From Minisyncoccota bacterium (GTDB lineage Bacteria > Patescibacteria > Microgenomatia > UBA1400 > PJMF01): 64,000 nt of DNA. The notes under the pieces are model-generated. The model was not told where the DNA came from and did no database searches. It worked only from the letters and a program-made list of their open reading frames with translations. Of the stretch, positions 16,925-26,255 are shown piece after piece. Positions within the stretch are counted from its first letter, which is position 1, and every line of letters begins with the position of its first letter. The DNA lies in NCBI GenBank assembly GCA_012515515.1, contig JAAYYE010000009.1, positions 42,563 through 106,562 on the forward strand, given 5' to 3'. A program made the position numbers and the translations under genes.

Positions 16925-18124
16925 TTATTTCTTTATTTTACCGACTTTTTGGTAAATAGCATCAAGTTTTCTTGATATGATTTGCCAATCATATCGATCT
17001 TGAACAAACTTTTTACCATTCTTGGATAATTTTTGCCATAATTTTTTATCAGTTAAAACTTTAATGGTTAATTCAGCCAGCTCATTAGCGTCATTACTAA
17101 CCAACACATGTTTGCCATTTTCCACACCTAAACCCTCAACAGCAATTTTGCTTGCCACGACGGGTGTGGAAGACGCCATAGCTTCTAAAATTTTGTAGCG
17201 AGTGCCTTTACCACTAAAAACTGGAGCCAAGAGCAAATCGGCACTATTAAAGGCATAACGGATATCTTCAACTTTGCCCAGCACTTCAATATTGGGATCT
17301 CTTAAACCATAATCTAGCACTTTTTGACTGGGGTCATTGCCGACAATTCTTAATTTACAGTGCTTCATGCGCTTTTTTACTAGAGGCCAAATTTTATTGA
17401 CCAGGAAATCAACCGCTTCGCGATTAGGCAACCATTTAAAAGTACCTACAGACAAAATTGTTGGTGAAGCGGTTTTTTGTCGAGGCACCTGATCAAACCA
17501 GTGATTATCAACCCCGTTAGCGACCACCGCAATTTTGTCGTCTCTACCCAACTCCTTGGCAATAAATTTTTTATCTTCACCGCTCATGACAATTAATTGA
17601 TCAGCTTCTTGCCAATAGTGTTTTTCCCAATCACGAATTTTATTCACATCAATATTTAAAATTGGCCGTAAAAAGAAATTGGCTGTTTTGGCATAGTTTT
17701 CATACCCGAGATACTCGATAGTTTGTTCAACTAAAATACTAGGGATTTTTAATTCTGGTAAGTGAGACATCATGTAAAAGGTTTCTACGTGAATTAAGTC
17801 ATAATTTTTCTTGCTCAATTCTTCCTGAATGGCCCCCGTCACGGTTAGTGCTTGATTACGAATGACTAAAAATGGATAAGTGGAAAAAGCGGTTTTGACA
17901 ATGTTACGTAAGGTAAAGGGTGTACGGCTGCGTTTAAAGACTCTCACCTCTTGGCAATATTTTTCTAATTCGCTAATGTGGGCCTTTTCACTTTCGTCCT
18001 TGATTAAGGCAAAGAGAGTGATTTGGTGTTTGCTAGCCAGCTTTTTTAAGAGATTGTAAGTGCGAATTTGCCCGCCTGACAAGAGAGGATAAGGCAAATA
18101 TGGAGTAAGCATTAAAATTTTCAT
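16925..18124 (-). CDS. GT4 family glycosyltransferase
   Basis: 399 residues. GT-B fold. N-terminus KILMLTPYLPYPLLSGGQIR with a glycine-rich acceptor loop; C-terminal donor domain TILSVGTFKWLPNREAVDFL (GT1_4 type) and PVFSGKGTRYKILEAMASST, the variant of the nucleotide-sugar motif in which only the second Glu is kept. Follows the GT39-like membrane enzyme with 4 bases between. Substrates unknown. Confidence 0.86.
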   Translation of the reverse strand: MKILMLTPYLPYPLLSGGQIRTYNLLKKLASKHQITLFALIKDESEKAHISELEKYCQEVRVFKRSRTPFTLRNIVKTAFSTYPFLVIRNQALTVTGAIQEELSKKNYDLIHVETFYMMSHLPELKIPSILVEQTIEYLGYENYAKTANFFLRPILNIDVNKIRDWEKHYWQEADQLIVMSGEDKKFIAKELGRDDKIAVVANGVDNHWFDQVPRQKTASPTILSVGTFKWLPNREAVDFLVNKIWPLVKKRMKHCKLRIVGNDPSQKVLDYGLRDPNIEVLGKVEDIRYAFNSADLLLAPVFSGKGTRYKILEAMASSTPVVASKIAVEGLGVENGKHVLVSNDANELAELTIKVLTDKKLWQKLSKNGKKFVQDRYDWQIISRKLDAIYQKVGKIKK

Positions 18125-18128
18125 GGTA

Positions 18129-19616
18129 TCATTTTTTTTCTTGAGTCAAATCTAAAATTAAATAACGCTCGCCGGTTTCCAGAACTTCATATTTATCTGC
18201 CAGGGCGCGTCGTTCACTATCATCATTAATACTTACATAGATTGTAGCACCTCTGGCAATTTTATCCTCAATATGATGGCCGATGGGCCAGCCACGACGA
18301 TTAGTTTGAAACAAAAAGGCGGTGTCACCCATCGCTGGAGCGATGACTAGGGCATTTTTATCAGTTAAACGATCAACAGCTTCGCCCGCTTCAACATATT
18401 CCCAGGTATTAACATTAAAATAGGGAAGAATTTGTTGGGCCGATAATAATATACTACTGGAAATAATCAGTAAAATAAGGAGAGTGCTAAGACCCTTGTT
18501 AAAAATTTTTCCTTGAAGTATCAAGCTTCCTCGGGCCATACTGATGGCAAGGATGGGAATTAACAAGTTTTGATAATAATCATGTTGAATATTACCACTA
18601 GCTATAACAACAAAATAAGCGATGATGCCCAACCACCAAGCGGCATAAATTATTCGACTACGATCGCTTTTAAACAGATTGGCAACCAGCAAAATAATGC
18701 CAGTGTACCCAAGCAGGAGCTTAGTAATTCGCTCATAGAAGAGCCAGCGCCACCAAGCTGGTCGTAAACGAATATTATTTTGATTAAATAACCAAGTTGA
18801 TGCAGGAATGCCCTCGGGAAAATTAGTGATCCACTGTCGCCACAGCAACAATGGTAGAAAAGCCAAAATCGGCAAAAGATAAATGGGGATTTTTTTGAAA
18901 AGCCCCTTGCCCAAATAATGCCAGGCGATGGCTAAATAGACTGGAGCTAAAAACACCACAAAAGGTTTAAGCAAGCTGGCTAGGGTCAGAGCCAAGAGCG
19001 CCAATAAATAATGAAGCACTCTCCCCTTTTTTAAATTATTGCTGGTCAAACTTAATTTTTGACAATATTCGGCCCATTGCCACAGGGAGAGTAAGGAAAA
19101 AGCTAGCATAAAGGGTTCAGGCAAAATAGCTCGACCATAATAGACGGCATAAGGCAGAATGGCATAGATCAAAGCGCTCAATAAGGCTAGTTTGCGATTA
19201 TCGATCAGTTCAATCAGCCGATAGAGACAGTAAATAGCAACAAGTGAAGCAAGAACAGAAAAAAGCCGACTGACTATGACCAAGTCAAAGTTAAAACCCA
19301 GGCTTTGACTAAAACGCAAAAATTGAGCAATGAGGACATTAATAAAAGGCAACTCCACCATCCGATAGCCCTCAGGATTCTCTAAACCCGATTGAATATT
19401 GGATAGGTCTTGATATTGAGGATGAAGGAGATCTAGCTGATCATTTTTTAAGTATTCTCTAGTGACAGAAGCCGTATCGGCTTGGCGAAAACTATGCCAA
19501 TCAAGGAGCGGATAATGCAATCGATAAAGACGCAAGATGAAAGCAAGTAATAAAATAGCCGCAATTGGCCAATTATTTTTTACTTTTAGCTTTAATTTTT
19601 TTAGCTTGTGGTTCAT
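18129..19616 (-). CDS. GT39-like (ArnT/PMT superfamily) GT-C membrane glycosyltransferase
   Basis: 495 residues with about 11 membrane helices and a soluble C-terminal segment. The first extracytoplasmic loop carries DWHSFRQADTASVTREYL, equivalent to the catalytic acidic loop of PMT_2 enzymes. Such enzymes use a polyprenyl-phosphate sugar and glycosylate lipid, glycan or protein at the outer membrane face. The start overlaps the upstream ligase/polymerase gene by 44 bases. The acceptor is unknown. Confidence 0.8.
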   Translation of the reverse strand: MNHKLKKLKLKVKNNWPIAAILLLAFILRLYRLHYPLLDWHSFRQADTASVTREYLKNDQLDLLHPQYQDLSNIQSGLENPEGYRMVELPFINVLIAQFLRFSQSLGFNFDLVIVSRLFSVLASLVAIYCLYRLIELIDNRKLALLSALIYAILPYAVYYGRAILPEPFMLAFSLLSLWQWAEYCQKLSLTSNNLKKGRVLHYLLALLALTLASLLKPFVVFLAPVYLAIAWHYLGKGLFKKIPIYLLPILAFLPLLLWRQWITNFPEGIPASTWLFNQNNIRLRPAWWRWLFYERITKLLLGYTGIILLVANLFKSDRSRIIYAAWWLGIIAYFVVIASGNIQHDYYQNLLIPILAISMARGSLILQGKIFNKGLSTLLILLIISSSILLSAQQILPYFNVNTWEYVEAGEAVDRLTDKNALVIAPAMGDTAFLFQTNRRGWPIGHHIEDKIARGATIYVSINDDSERRALADKYEVLETGERYLILDLTQEKK

Positions 19617-21243
19617 GAGCTTGTTGATAATTAATAGCTAAAATGGCTCCAGCCAGTGCCCAGTAAGTAAAGGCCACCTTGGAGGAAGCAAAAACGTCAA
19701 TATATAAAGCGTTGGCTAGTAAGCCAATGCTGGCCGCAAAAAAAGCTAAATTTAAACTTTTCAACCAGGGACTAGCGTGTTTATTACTTTTCAAAAGATA
19801 AAAAATCAGCACAAAGATGCCGTAAAAAGTGATAAAACCGAGGAGCCCAGTTTCACCAAGGGTGCGCAAAAAATTATTATCCGTACTCTCAGCTTCTGTA
19901 AAATGGTAAAAATCTTTCTTATTGAGTGTGGCATAAGCACTGCCGAACAAAGGATTAGTTTGAAAACCGCGGATGGCATTGGGCCAGAGTTCATCCAAAC
20001 GAATCGCTAGTGATAAACCATATTTCATGGCATTCTCCGACCAAGTTCGTTCTTTTTCGACTATCACATCATTGCCGTCTGAATCTGTTTCTACCACCTC
20101 TATTGGCACATCGACATAGACATCGACGGGACGAGTAGCGATTGGCCGCTCATCAGTTTCGGTCAAAATATTTTCATCAACTCCAATGCCATTATCAGGC
20201 GGATGACCGCGCAACTTAACCCAGGTAGCAATTACTTTATATTCTTCTCCCAGATATTTGAGTTGTTGTTGACCAAATTTATAACCTTCTTGATAAGTCT
20301 CATAAACTTTGGGATAAGCACGCAAAACTTGTACAAAACGATCGTGCATGTCGCCACCAAAAAAAACAATCATTAAAAATAATAATAAAGAAAAAGTCAC
20401 TCCTCGATGAAAAATTTGCCAAAATCGTTTTAATAGCTTTTTTTCTTGCCAGGCCACCAGCACGATGCTCAAGAAAATAGCCAGACCGTAAGCAGCAAAA
20501 GAGGTGCGAGAAGCTGAGGTGACCAATAACCACAAACCAAGAATATGCAAAATTTTAAAGAAAATTTTCTCCCCTCGTTTTTGACTAGTAAAACCTAAAA
20601 CATAAAAAATGGGCAAAACTAAAACTAAAAAGGCAGCTAGATCGTAGTGACCAGCAAAAGTTGATTGAACACGAGCATGTTCAGTTAAATATAAGACCAT
20701 TCCCTTGCTAAATTCGCGATTCATGGTGGAAAAAACCGGCCAATAAAAATATTTTTGGCCATAGCCATAAATACAAACCAATAAGAGGGTGATAGCTAAA
20801 GTGTAAATGACAATTTTTAAGTCTTTTTCAGTTTTAACACTGGCGTAAAGAATAAAAAGTAAAGAAAAATACTCGATATATCGCAATAAATGTAAAAATG
20901 ATTTGGCAAAATGCAAAGTTTCTAAAGGAATAGTGCGAATAATGAACATGCCAGAAATAATGGATAAAAAAGCCACAGCTACATAGGCAAACACCCATTT
21001 AGATAGAGGATTGTTTAGAGTTAGCTTTTTTCTATAAACCTGAATCAGATAAAATAAAGTCACCAGGCCAACACAAATATCCTCTAGTCTCAGTCGAACA
21101 ATATAACCAGGAATCAGATCAAGCAAGGGCAGCTTGGGATAAAGAGGAATAAAAATTAAAAGAAATAGCGAAGCAAAAAACAACAGGCGTTGATCAATAA
21201 AAGTGAGTAGTTTTTGAGTAAAAGACTGTTTCTTGGTCATCAT
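19573..21243 (-). CDS. O-antigen ligase/polymerase family (Wzy_C) membrane protein
   Basis: 556 residues with roughly a dozen membrane helices and one large extracytoplasmic loop (about 320-440). The Wzy_C-type motif near the C-terminus is NPLFGSAYATLNKKD ... ESTDNNFLRTLGETGLLGFI. This fold is shared by glycan polymerases (Wzy) and ligases (WaaL), which cannot be separated by sequence alone. With the Wzx-like flippase at 30.1 kb it may complete a Wzx/Wzy-type route. The loop is unusually Val/Asp/Glu-rich (about 365-400). Confidence 0.8.
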   Translation of the reverse strand: MMTKKQSFTQKLLTFIDQRLLFFASLFLLIFIPLYPKLPLLDLIPGYIVRLRLEDICVGLVTLFYLIQVYRKKLTLNNPLSKWVFAYVAVAFLSIISGMFIIRTIPLETLHFAKSFLHLLRYIEYFSLLFILYASVKTEKDLKIVIYTLAITLLLVCIYGYGQKYFYWPVFSTMNREFSKGMVLYLTEHARVQSTFAGHYDLAAFLVLVLPIFYVLGFTSQKRGEKIFFKILHILGLWLLVTSASRTSFAAYGLAIFLSIVLVAWQEKKLLKRFWQIFHRGVTFSLLLFLMIVFFGGDMHDRFVQVLRAYPKVYETYQEGYKFGQQQLKYLGEEYKVIATWVKLRGHPPDNGIGVDENILTETDERPIATRPVDVYVDVPIEVVETDSDGNDVIVEKERTWSENAMKYGLSLAIRLDELWPNAIRGFQTNPLFGSAYATLNKKDFYHFTEAESTDNNFLRTLGETGLLGFITFYGIFVLIFYLLKSNKHASPWLKSLNLAFFAASIGLLANALYIDVFASSKVAFTYWALAGAILAINYQQAHEPQAKKIKAKSKK

Positions 21244-21255
21244 TAATCTAAATAA

Positions 21256-22269
21256 TTATTTAATAATTTTTAAAGCTTCAAGATAAATTGTCGCCTGTCT
21301 ACGATTGCCAGTCAAGCGATAAAAAAGGACACGAATCCCCGCTCCTGCTCGCAAAATCCAGCGCAAAATCCTTAATTGATAAGCTGGAAAATGCTTTTTC
21401 CAGATATATAAATAGCTCTGAAATTCGCCCAAAATGGCACTTTTACTAGAAGAGCTGGCACTGCCCCAGTGCATTACTTCAGCTTGAGGGTGAACAGCAA
21501 TATCGAAATGATGATGTTTAGCTCGCAAACAAAACTCTTGGTCTTCTCCGTACATAAAAATATTGGGATCTAAATAACCAATGCGAGTAATTAGGTCTTT
21601 TCTAATCATCATAGCAGTGCCAGCTACCCAAGCTTTAGGAATCAGCTGGTGTTGTTGGTTCTGCTTGAGTTGCAGTTTTTCTCGGCTTAAATGCCGACTA
21701 CGACCCGTCTGCTGGGTCGAAGGTAAGTGCTTGCCAATTAGCGGTAGATCATCAAGAAAAAACATTTGATTGAAAACTGCCAAAAGTGACAAGCTCGATC
21801 CGCCTTGTGGTTGCAAACTGCCATCAGGATTGAGCAAAGTCGGGCTTAAAATACCCAGATAATCGATGATTTTGTCGCTGTCTTGCGTGGCAGCAGTGAC
21901 TAATTCGTCTGGTACATCAATAAAAGTTTTAACTAGGGTTTCGCAAGCTCCTTTTTTAACAACGGTGTCAGAGTTGAGCAATAATAAATATTGACCACTG
22001 GCTTTTTTGAGGGCTTGGTTGTTGGCTCGAGCAAAACCAAGGTTTTTTTGATTAACAATTAATTGGTAATCGGCAAATTTTACCTTGCTAAAAAACTTCT
22101 TTATGGCCGACACGCTGTCGTCTTGACTATGGTTATCGACTACAAAAATTTCAGTATCATTTTTTAATAAATCGCTAGTTCTAATATCGGCAATCAGACT
22201 TTCTAAACTTTTTATAGTTAAGTCTTGAGTGTTATAAGAAACAATAATGACCGACAAAAGTTTTGACAT
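21256..22269 (-). CDS. GT2 family glycosyltransferase (rhamnosyltransferase-like)
   Basis: 337 residues from the ATG at 22269; the TTG three codons earlier is less likely. GT-A motifs: SVIIVSYNTQDLT, VVDNHSQDDS, the metal site LLNSDTVV, and AGTAMMIRKDLITRIGYLDPN with MYGEDQEFCLRAK. The C-terminal tail is basic and may associate with the membrane. It resembles WbbL-type rhamnosyltransferases; the sugar is not certain. Second gene of the operon starting at 22905. Confidence 0.86.
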   Translation of the reverse strand: MSKLLSVIIVSYNTQDLTIKSLESLIADIRTSDLLKNDTEIFVVDNHSQDDSVSAIKKFFSKVKFADYQLIVNQKNLGFARANNQALKKASGQYLLLLNSDTVVKKGACETLVKTFIDVPDELVTAATQDSDKIIDYLGILSPTLLNPDGSLQPQGGSSLSLLAVFNQMFFLDDLPLIGKHLPSTQQTGRSRHLSREKLQLKQNQQHQLIPKAWVAGTAMMIRKDLITRIGYLDPNIFMYGEDQEFCLRAKHHHFDIAVHPQAEVMHWGSASSSSKSAILGEFQSYLYIWKKHFPAYQLRILRWILRAGAGIRVLFYRLTGNRRQATIYLEALKIIK

Positions 22270-22281
22270 AATTTTCAATGA

Positions 22282-22905
22282 TTATTGAAATAAGCGCGGA
22301 CGTCCTAGACAATAATTGATAGCAGTTTTTGGACGCTGATCAATAACTTTGGCTGGTACACCAGCTACAATTTGATAAGGCTCAACGTCTTTAGTGACAA
22401 TGGCGCCAGCAGCGATCACTGCTCCTTCGCCAATAATGACACCTGGCATAATAATCGCTCGGGGGCCAATAAAAACATAGTCACCAATGACCACTCGCTC
22501 TTCAATAGTTTTCATTTCACTTGATCGAATATCATGCTCACTAGTCCAAATCATTACTTCTGAAGCAATATCAACATGATTGCCAATCTGCAAACCGCCT
22601 TTAGAATTGGGTAATTGTCGTCGCCCGTCTAGGCTAACACGTTCGCCAATTAAGGTGCCCTTACCAATACTAATTCCCGCTGGATAATAAATTCTGGCCA
22701 TCATGTGGATGGTTGATTTGGGGCCAATTTTCATGCCTGACAGGCGGTAGAAAAATCGTCGTAAAGTGTGGAAAGGGAGAAAACCCACACCCCACCAGAG
22801 AAAACCAGTCCAAATTTCTAGAAAAATTGTTTTAAGACGAGTTCTCACCTTACTGCAAACTTCAGCAGTAGAGAGAGCTCGTCCATTTTTATCTTGAATA
22901 GGCAT
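22282..22905 (-). CDS. Left-handed beta-helix (hexapeptide repeat) O-acetyltransferase
   Basis: 207 residues from the ATG at 22905 (a TTG at 22932 would add nine). The C-terminal half has hexapeptide repeats (IGKGTLIGERVSLD, IGNHVDIASEVMI, IGDYVFIGPRAIIMPGVIIG, EGAVIAAGAIVTKDVEPYQI) ending in VAGVPAKVI, the tail of the maltose/galactoside acetyltransferase group. The N-terminal 70 residues include a hydrophobic stretch (WTGFLWWGVGFLPF). It probably O-acetylates a glycan residue. It heads the operon that runs to 11889, with a leaderless-type promoter. Confidence 0.88.
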   Translation of the reverse strand: MPIQDKNGRALSTAEVCSKVRTRLKTIFLEIWTGFLWWGVGFLPFHTLRRFFYRLSGMKIGPKSTIHMMARIYYPAGISIGKGTLIGERVSLDGRRQLPNSKGGLQIGNHVDIASEVMIWTSEHDIRSSEMKTIEERVVIGDYVFIGPRAIIMPGVIIGEGAVIAAGAIVTKDVEPYQIVAGVPAKVIDQRPKTAINYCLGRPRLFQ

Positions 22906-22911
22906 AAGACT

Positions 22912-22917
22912 AGTATA
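22912..22917 (-). promoter_or_regulatory. -10 element of the 22.9-11.9 kb glycan operon, leaderless spacing
   Basis: TATACT on the minus strand ends exactly 6 bases before the ATG at 22905, placing the predicted start site on the A of ATG. This supports the ATG at 22905 over the upstream TTG. No good -35 is seen. Confidence 0.45.
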
Positions 22918-22961
22918 CAACAGAGCGAGCAAATGTTGAGCCTCTGCTTGTTTTTACTGCT

Positions 22962-23990
22962 TTATTCTTTTGGTGGTTCAATGCCGAAATATTGATAGGC
23001 TTTTTTGGCAACAATCCGCCCTTGGGGTGTGCGCCGAATAAAACCAATCTGCATTAAATAGGGTTCTAAGACTTCTTCAACGGTGCCGGCATCTTCACTA
23101 ATGCTGGCAGAGAGAGTTTTTAAACCAACTGCTTTGCCGTCATGTTTTTTAATGAGGGCCATCAGTAAACGACGATCATTTTCGTCAAGACCAAGCTCAT
23201 CAATTTCAAAAATTTTTAAGGCTTGTTCAACAATAGCGCTATCAATTTGTTCTTTTTCTAAAATTTGAGCAAAATCGCGGACCCTTTTTAAAAGCTTGAG
23301 GGCAATGCGCGGTGTGCCGCGAGCTCGTTTGGCTAGGGAGAGCCGAGCGGGTCGATCAATTTTGCTGCCCAATTTTTTACTGGCAACATCAATAATTTTC
23401 TCTAATTCTTCTGGTTGATAATACTCTAAGCGATGAATAATGCCAAAACGATCACGAAATGGCCCGGTGAGCAAGCCAAAGCGAGTGGTGGCACCAACCA
23501 GAGTAAATTTAGCCAAATCCAGCCGCACCGTTCGGGCACTGGGGCCCTTACCAATGACAATATCTAGGGCAAAATCCTCCATGGCTGGATAGAGGGTTTC
23601 TTCAACAGCTTTGGGTAAGCGATGAATTTCATCAATAAATAAAATATCGCCATCTTCTAGGTTGGTTAAAATAGCGGCTAAATCACTGGTTTTTGACAGG
23701 GCTGTGCCAGAAGTAATACGAAAATTAACTGCCATTTCTTTGGCAATTAATTGAGCCAAAGTGGTTTTGCCCAGACCAGCTGGGCCATAAAATAACAAAT
23801 GATCTAGAGCTTCTTTGCGTTGTTTAGCCGCATCGATGGCAATTTTCAAAGATTTTTTAATATTTTCTTGACCTAAAAACTCTTGCCAATCATTGGCACG
23901 CAAGGATGTAAAAAGTAATTCCTCGTCTGTAGTATTAATTAAATGTGGATCAATTTTTTGTTGACTTATGTTCTTTTTTTCTTGACTCAT
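22962..23990 (-). CDS. ruvB: Holliday junction branch migration DNA helicase RuvB
   Basis: 342 residues, full length. AAA+ motifs: Walker A GPAGLGKTT (69-77), Walker B LFIDEIHRL (DEIH at 120-123), GATTRFGLLTGPFRDRFG (sensor 1 and arginine-finger region), and a C-terminal winged helix with GLKTLSASISEDAGTVEEV-LEPYL and GFIRRTPQGR. RuvB hexamers drive branch migration with RuvA. The start overlaps the ruvA stop as ATGA. It is the last gene of a unit that begins with glycosyltransferases at about 29.0 kb. Confidence 0.97.
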   Translation of the reverse strand: MSQEKKNISQQKIDPHLINTTDEELLFTSLRANDWQEFLGQENIKKSLKIAIDAAKQRKEALDHLLFYGPAGLGKTTLAQLIAKEMAVNFRITSGTALSKTSDLAAILTNLEDGDILFIDEIHRLPKAVEETLYPAMEDFALDIVIGKGPSARTVRLDLAKFTLVGATTRFGLLTGPFRDRFGIIHRLEYYQPEELEKIIDVASKKLGSKIDRPARLSLAKRARGTPRIALKLLKRVRDFAQILEKEQIDSAIVEQALKIFEIDELGLDENDRRLLMALIKKHDGKAVGLKTLSASISEDAGTVEEVLEPYLMQIGFIRRTPQGRIVAKKAYQYFGIEPPKE

Positions 23991-24574
23991 ATTTTTTTTC
24001 CGCTGGCAATTTGCAAGGCTTGTTTGATGGCAATGGCTAAATCTAGATTTTCTACGTCAATTTGCTCCAAAGCCAGATTAATACTCTGATCATCAAAACC
24101 CAAGGCCAAGAGTGCATCGTAAACATCTTGTTTTTTCGGCGAAAGAGTGGCTAGATTTAATTCTTTGAGGCTACCTAATTTACTCTTCAATTCAATAATA
24201 ATTTGTTGAGCAAGTTTCTTACCTACGCGTGGCAAGGTGGTAAAAAAGCTCAAATTAGCCTCTTGAACGGCCTTAATTAGTTGCTCTACTCCACCATTAA
24301 TTAAGCCTAAGGCAGTTTTTGGCCCAACGCCAGAAACAGTTAAAACTAGTTGAAAAAGCTCTAATTCTTTTTCTTGAGCAAAGCCATATAAATCGAGGCG
24401 ATCTTCTTTGACATGAGTAAAAATATGGGCCTCGAGTTCTTCCCCAGCTAGTTCAGCCTGCGCAGCTGTTTGAGCAAAAGTGCTGGTCGTAAAAACTCGA
24501 TAACCAACACCAGCACAAACAATCACTAGATAATCTTTTTTTACTGAAACTGGGCCTTTTAAATAAGCAATCAT
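23987..24574 (-). CDS. ruvA: Holliday junction branch migration protein RuvA
   Basis: 195 residues from the ATG at 24574, which gives the standard N-terminus MIAYLKGPVSVKKDYLVIVC and an ATGA overlap with ruvC; a frame starting 33 bases upstream has a non-conserved extension. Domain I OB-fold (1-65), domain II with two helix-hairpin-helix motifs (VSGVGPKTALGLI and LPRVGKKLAQQII), and a small C-terminal domain III that binds RuvB. RuvA tetramers clasp Holliday junctions. Confidence 0.96.
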   Translation of the reverse strand: MIAYLKGPVSVKKDYLVIVCAGVGYRVFTTSTFAQTAAQAELAGEELEAHIFTHVKEDRLDLYGFAQEKELELFQLVLTVSGVGPKTALGLINGGVEQLIKAVQEANLSFFTTLPRVGKKLAQQIIIELKSKLGSLKELNLATLSPKKQDVYDALLALGFDDQSINLALEQIDVENLDLAIAIKQALQIASGKKI

Positions 24575-25071
24575 ATTTTTTTTAACTTTCTGCTTGCCTG
24601 ATGACAAATGACCAGAGCGAGCGCGTCAAAAGTATCATCTATGATATTTTTTGCTTCGTTTTGATCAATTGCTAACTCTAATCTTACCATCTTTTCTACC
24701 GCTTTTTTATCGGCTCGTCCATAGCCAGTTATGGCTTGTTTGATTTGCAGTGGCGTGTATTGGCTAATTTTTATGCCTGCGTCAAGTAAATTGGCAATAA
24801 TTAAACCACGAGCTTCACTGACTTTCATGGCACTGCTTTGATTTTTAAACCAAAACAAGGTTTCAACAGCCGCTTCTTGAGGTTGGTAGCGCTGAATAAT
24901 GGCACTTAAGTCGTCTAAAATTTGCTGAAATCGCTGCTCAATTTCTTCTTGTCGATCGGTGACAATACAACCTTGATCAAAAATATGCCAAGCGCCAGGG
25001 TTTTTTTGAGCCACTGCCCAACCGAGGCGGTCGTAACCTGGATCAATGCCGATGATAATGGGATTAGTCAT
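24571..25071 (-). CDS. ruvC: Crossover junction endodeoxyribonuclease RuvC
   Basis: 166 residues. RNase H-like resolvase: first catalytic Asp in IIGIDPGYDRLGWAV, Glu in AAVETLFWFKNQSSAMKVSEA, GYGRADKKAVEKMV, and the C-terminal acidic pair in DDTFDALALVICH. It cleaves Holliday junctions symmetrically. Order ruvC-ruvA-ruvB with 4-base overlaps. It starts 2 bases after a GT4 stop, so it is apparently expressed from a glycan operon. Confidence 0.96.
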   Translation of the reverse strand: MTNPIIIGIDPGYDRLGWAVAQKNPGAWHIFDQGCIVTDRQEEIEQRFQQILDDLSAIIQRYQPQEAAVETLFWFKNQSSAMKVSEARGLIIANLLDAGIKISQYTPLQIKQAITGYGRADKKAVEKMVRLELAIDQNEAKNIIDDTFDALALVICHQASRKLKKI

Positions 25072-25073
25072 GA

Positions 25074-26255
25074 CTATTCCTGATAAATTTTCCTCAGTTC
25101 ACGCAGAATAATTTTGGCTGACTTTTGCCAATTAAATTGCTTAATGGCTAATTGTTTTTGTTTTAATAGTTGTTGATAACGACTTGGCTTTAATTGACTA
25201 AATTCCAACATTTTTTGAGCGATTTCTTGGTGATTTTGTGGGTCAACGGTGAAATTGGCATCATGAAACAGCTCGGTCAAACTGGAATTGTTGGCCAGGA
25301 TAGGCAGACAACCTGCTTCAATAGATTCTAGCGGTGGAATACCAAAACCTTCATATAAAGAGAGTAAAAAACTTAATTTTGCTTGCTGATAGAGGGCTTT
25401 TTTAAAATTATCTGGCACAAAACCAGTGATAATTATTTTATCTTTAAAAGCAAAATTTTTGATTCTATCTAATAAATCATCACTCAGCCAACCTATTTTG
25501 CCAGCAATGACTAGCTGAGGTGCCCGAGCTAGAGTGCGATCTTTAGCCTCTTTGCTAGTCGCCAACAAGTTCATCAAGAAAATATCGTAAGCCTTGACTA
25601 ATGACACAATGTTTTTGCGAGGCTGCAAGGTGCCCAGATATAAAAAATAGCCTCGATGGATATTGTGTTTTTTGAAAAATTGCCTAATAGCTGGCTGTTT
25701 AGCGCTTTTAGCAAAATTAGTAGCGGGCGGAGCAACAATAATATCTGTGGCTTCTCGGCCATAATACTTGACAATTTCTCTCTTAGAAAATTGACTGATC
25801 GTAAGGACTTTTCTTGCTTTTTTGACGCTATATTTTGTCCAAGATTGAAGTTGTAGTAAATCTTCGGGGCGAAACTGGTCGGGAAAGTGTAGATAGGCCA
25901 AATCCATGACGCTACTCACATAAGGAATTGGGCAAAAACGAGGTGCATAATGACCAGGAGTAAAGAAAAGATCATATTCATCTCGGTGTAAAAGTAAATG
26001 AATGGGTAGTGCCCATTGAGTCCAGAGCTTACTAGGCTGAACATAAACATAACGCCAATTTTTGCGGGCTTTAGGCAAGTCAGCAACTTTGGGATGAGCT
26101 AATAAAATAGTGATTTGCCAATGATGACTATTTTTGCAAAGTCGGTGTAGCTGATCAATGATTTTCCAGGCATAAACATTAGAACCAACTCGATTTTTAA
26201 CATTAGCCTCATTACCATCAATCGCTAGATGAATAATTTGTTTTTTTTGACTCAT
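25074..26255 (-). CDS. GT4 family glycosyltransferase
   Basis: 393 residues. N-terminal domain opens IIHLAIDGNEANVKNRVGSN and shows a membrane-proximal basic region; C-terminal donor domain has YLGTLQPRKNIVSLVKAYD and EX7E motif SLYEGFGIPPLESIEAG. It is followed directly by ruvC, and its start overlaps the preceding GT4 as ATGA, which indicates coupled translation. Likely mannosyl- or rhamnosyl-type transferase; specificity is not readable. Confidence 0.88.
   Translation of the reverse strand: MSQKKQIIHLAIDGNEANVKNRVGSNVYAWKIIDQLHRLCKNSHHWQITILLAHPKVADLPKARKNWRYVYVQPSKLWTQWALPIHLLLHRDEYDLFFTPGHYAPRFCPIPYVSSVMDLAYLHFPDQFRPEDLLQLQSWTKYSVKKARKVLTISQFSKREIVKYYGREATDIIVAPPATNFAKSAKQPAIRQFFKKHNIHRGYFLYLGTLQPRKNIVSLVKAYDIFLMNLLATSKEAKDRTLARAPQLVIAGKIGWLSDDLLDRIKNFAFKDKIIITGFVPDNFKKALYQQAKLSFLLSLYEGFGIPPLESIEAGCLPILANNSSLTELFHDANFTVDPQNHQEIAQKMLEFSQLKPSRYQQLLKQKQLAIKQFNWQKSAKIILRELRKIYQE

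Noticed and set aside
22906..22961. Possible hairpin after ruvB
   Set aside because: Only a 5-bp stem (CAGAG/CTCTG) with a long loop and no T-run on the minus strand.
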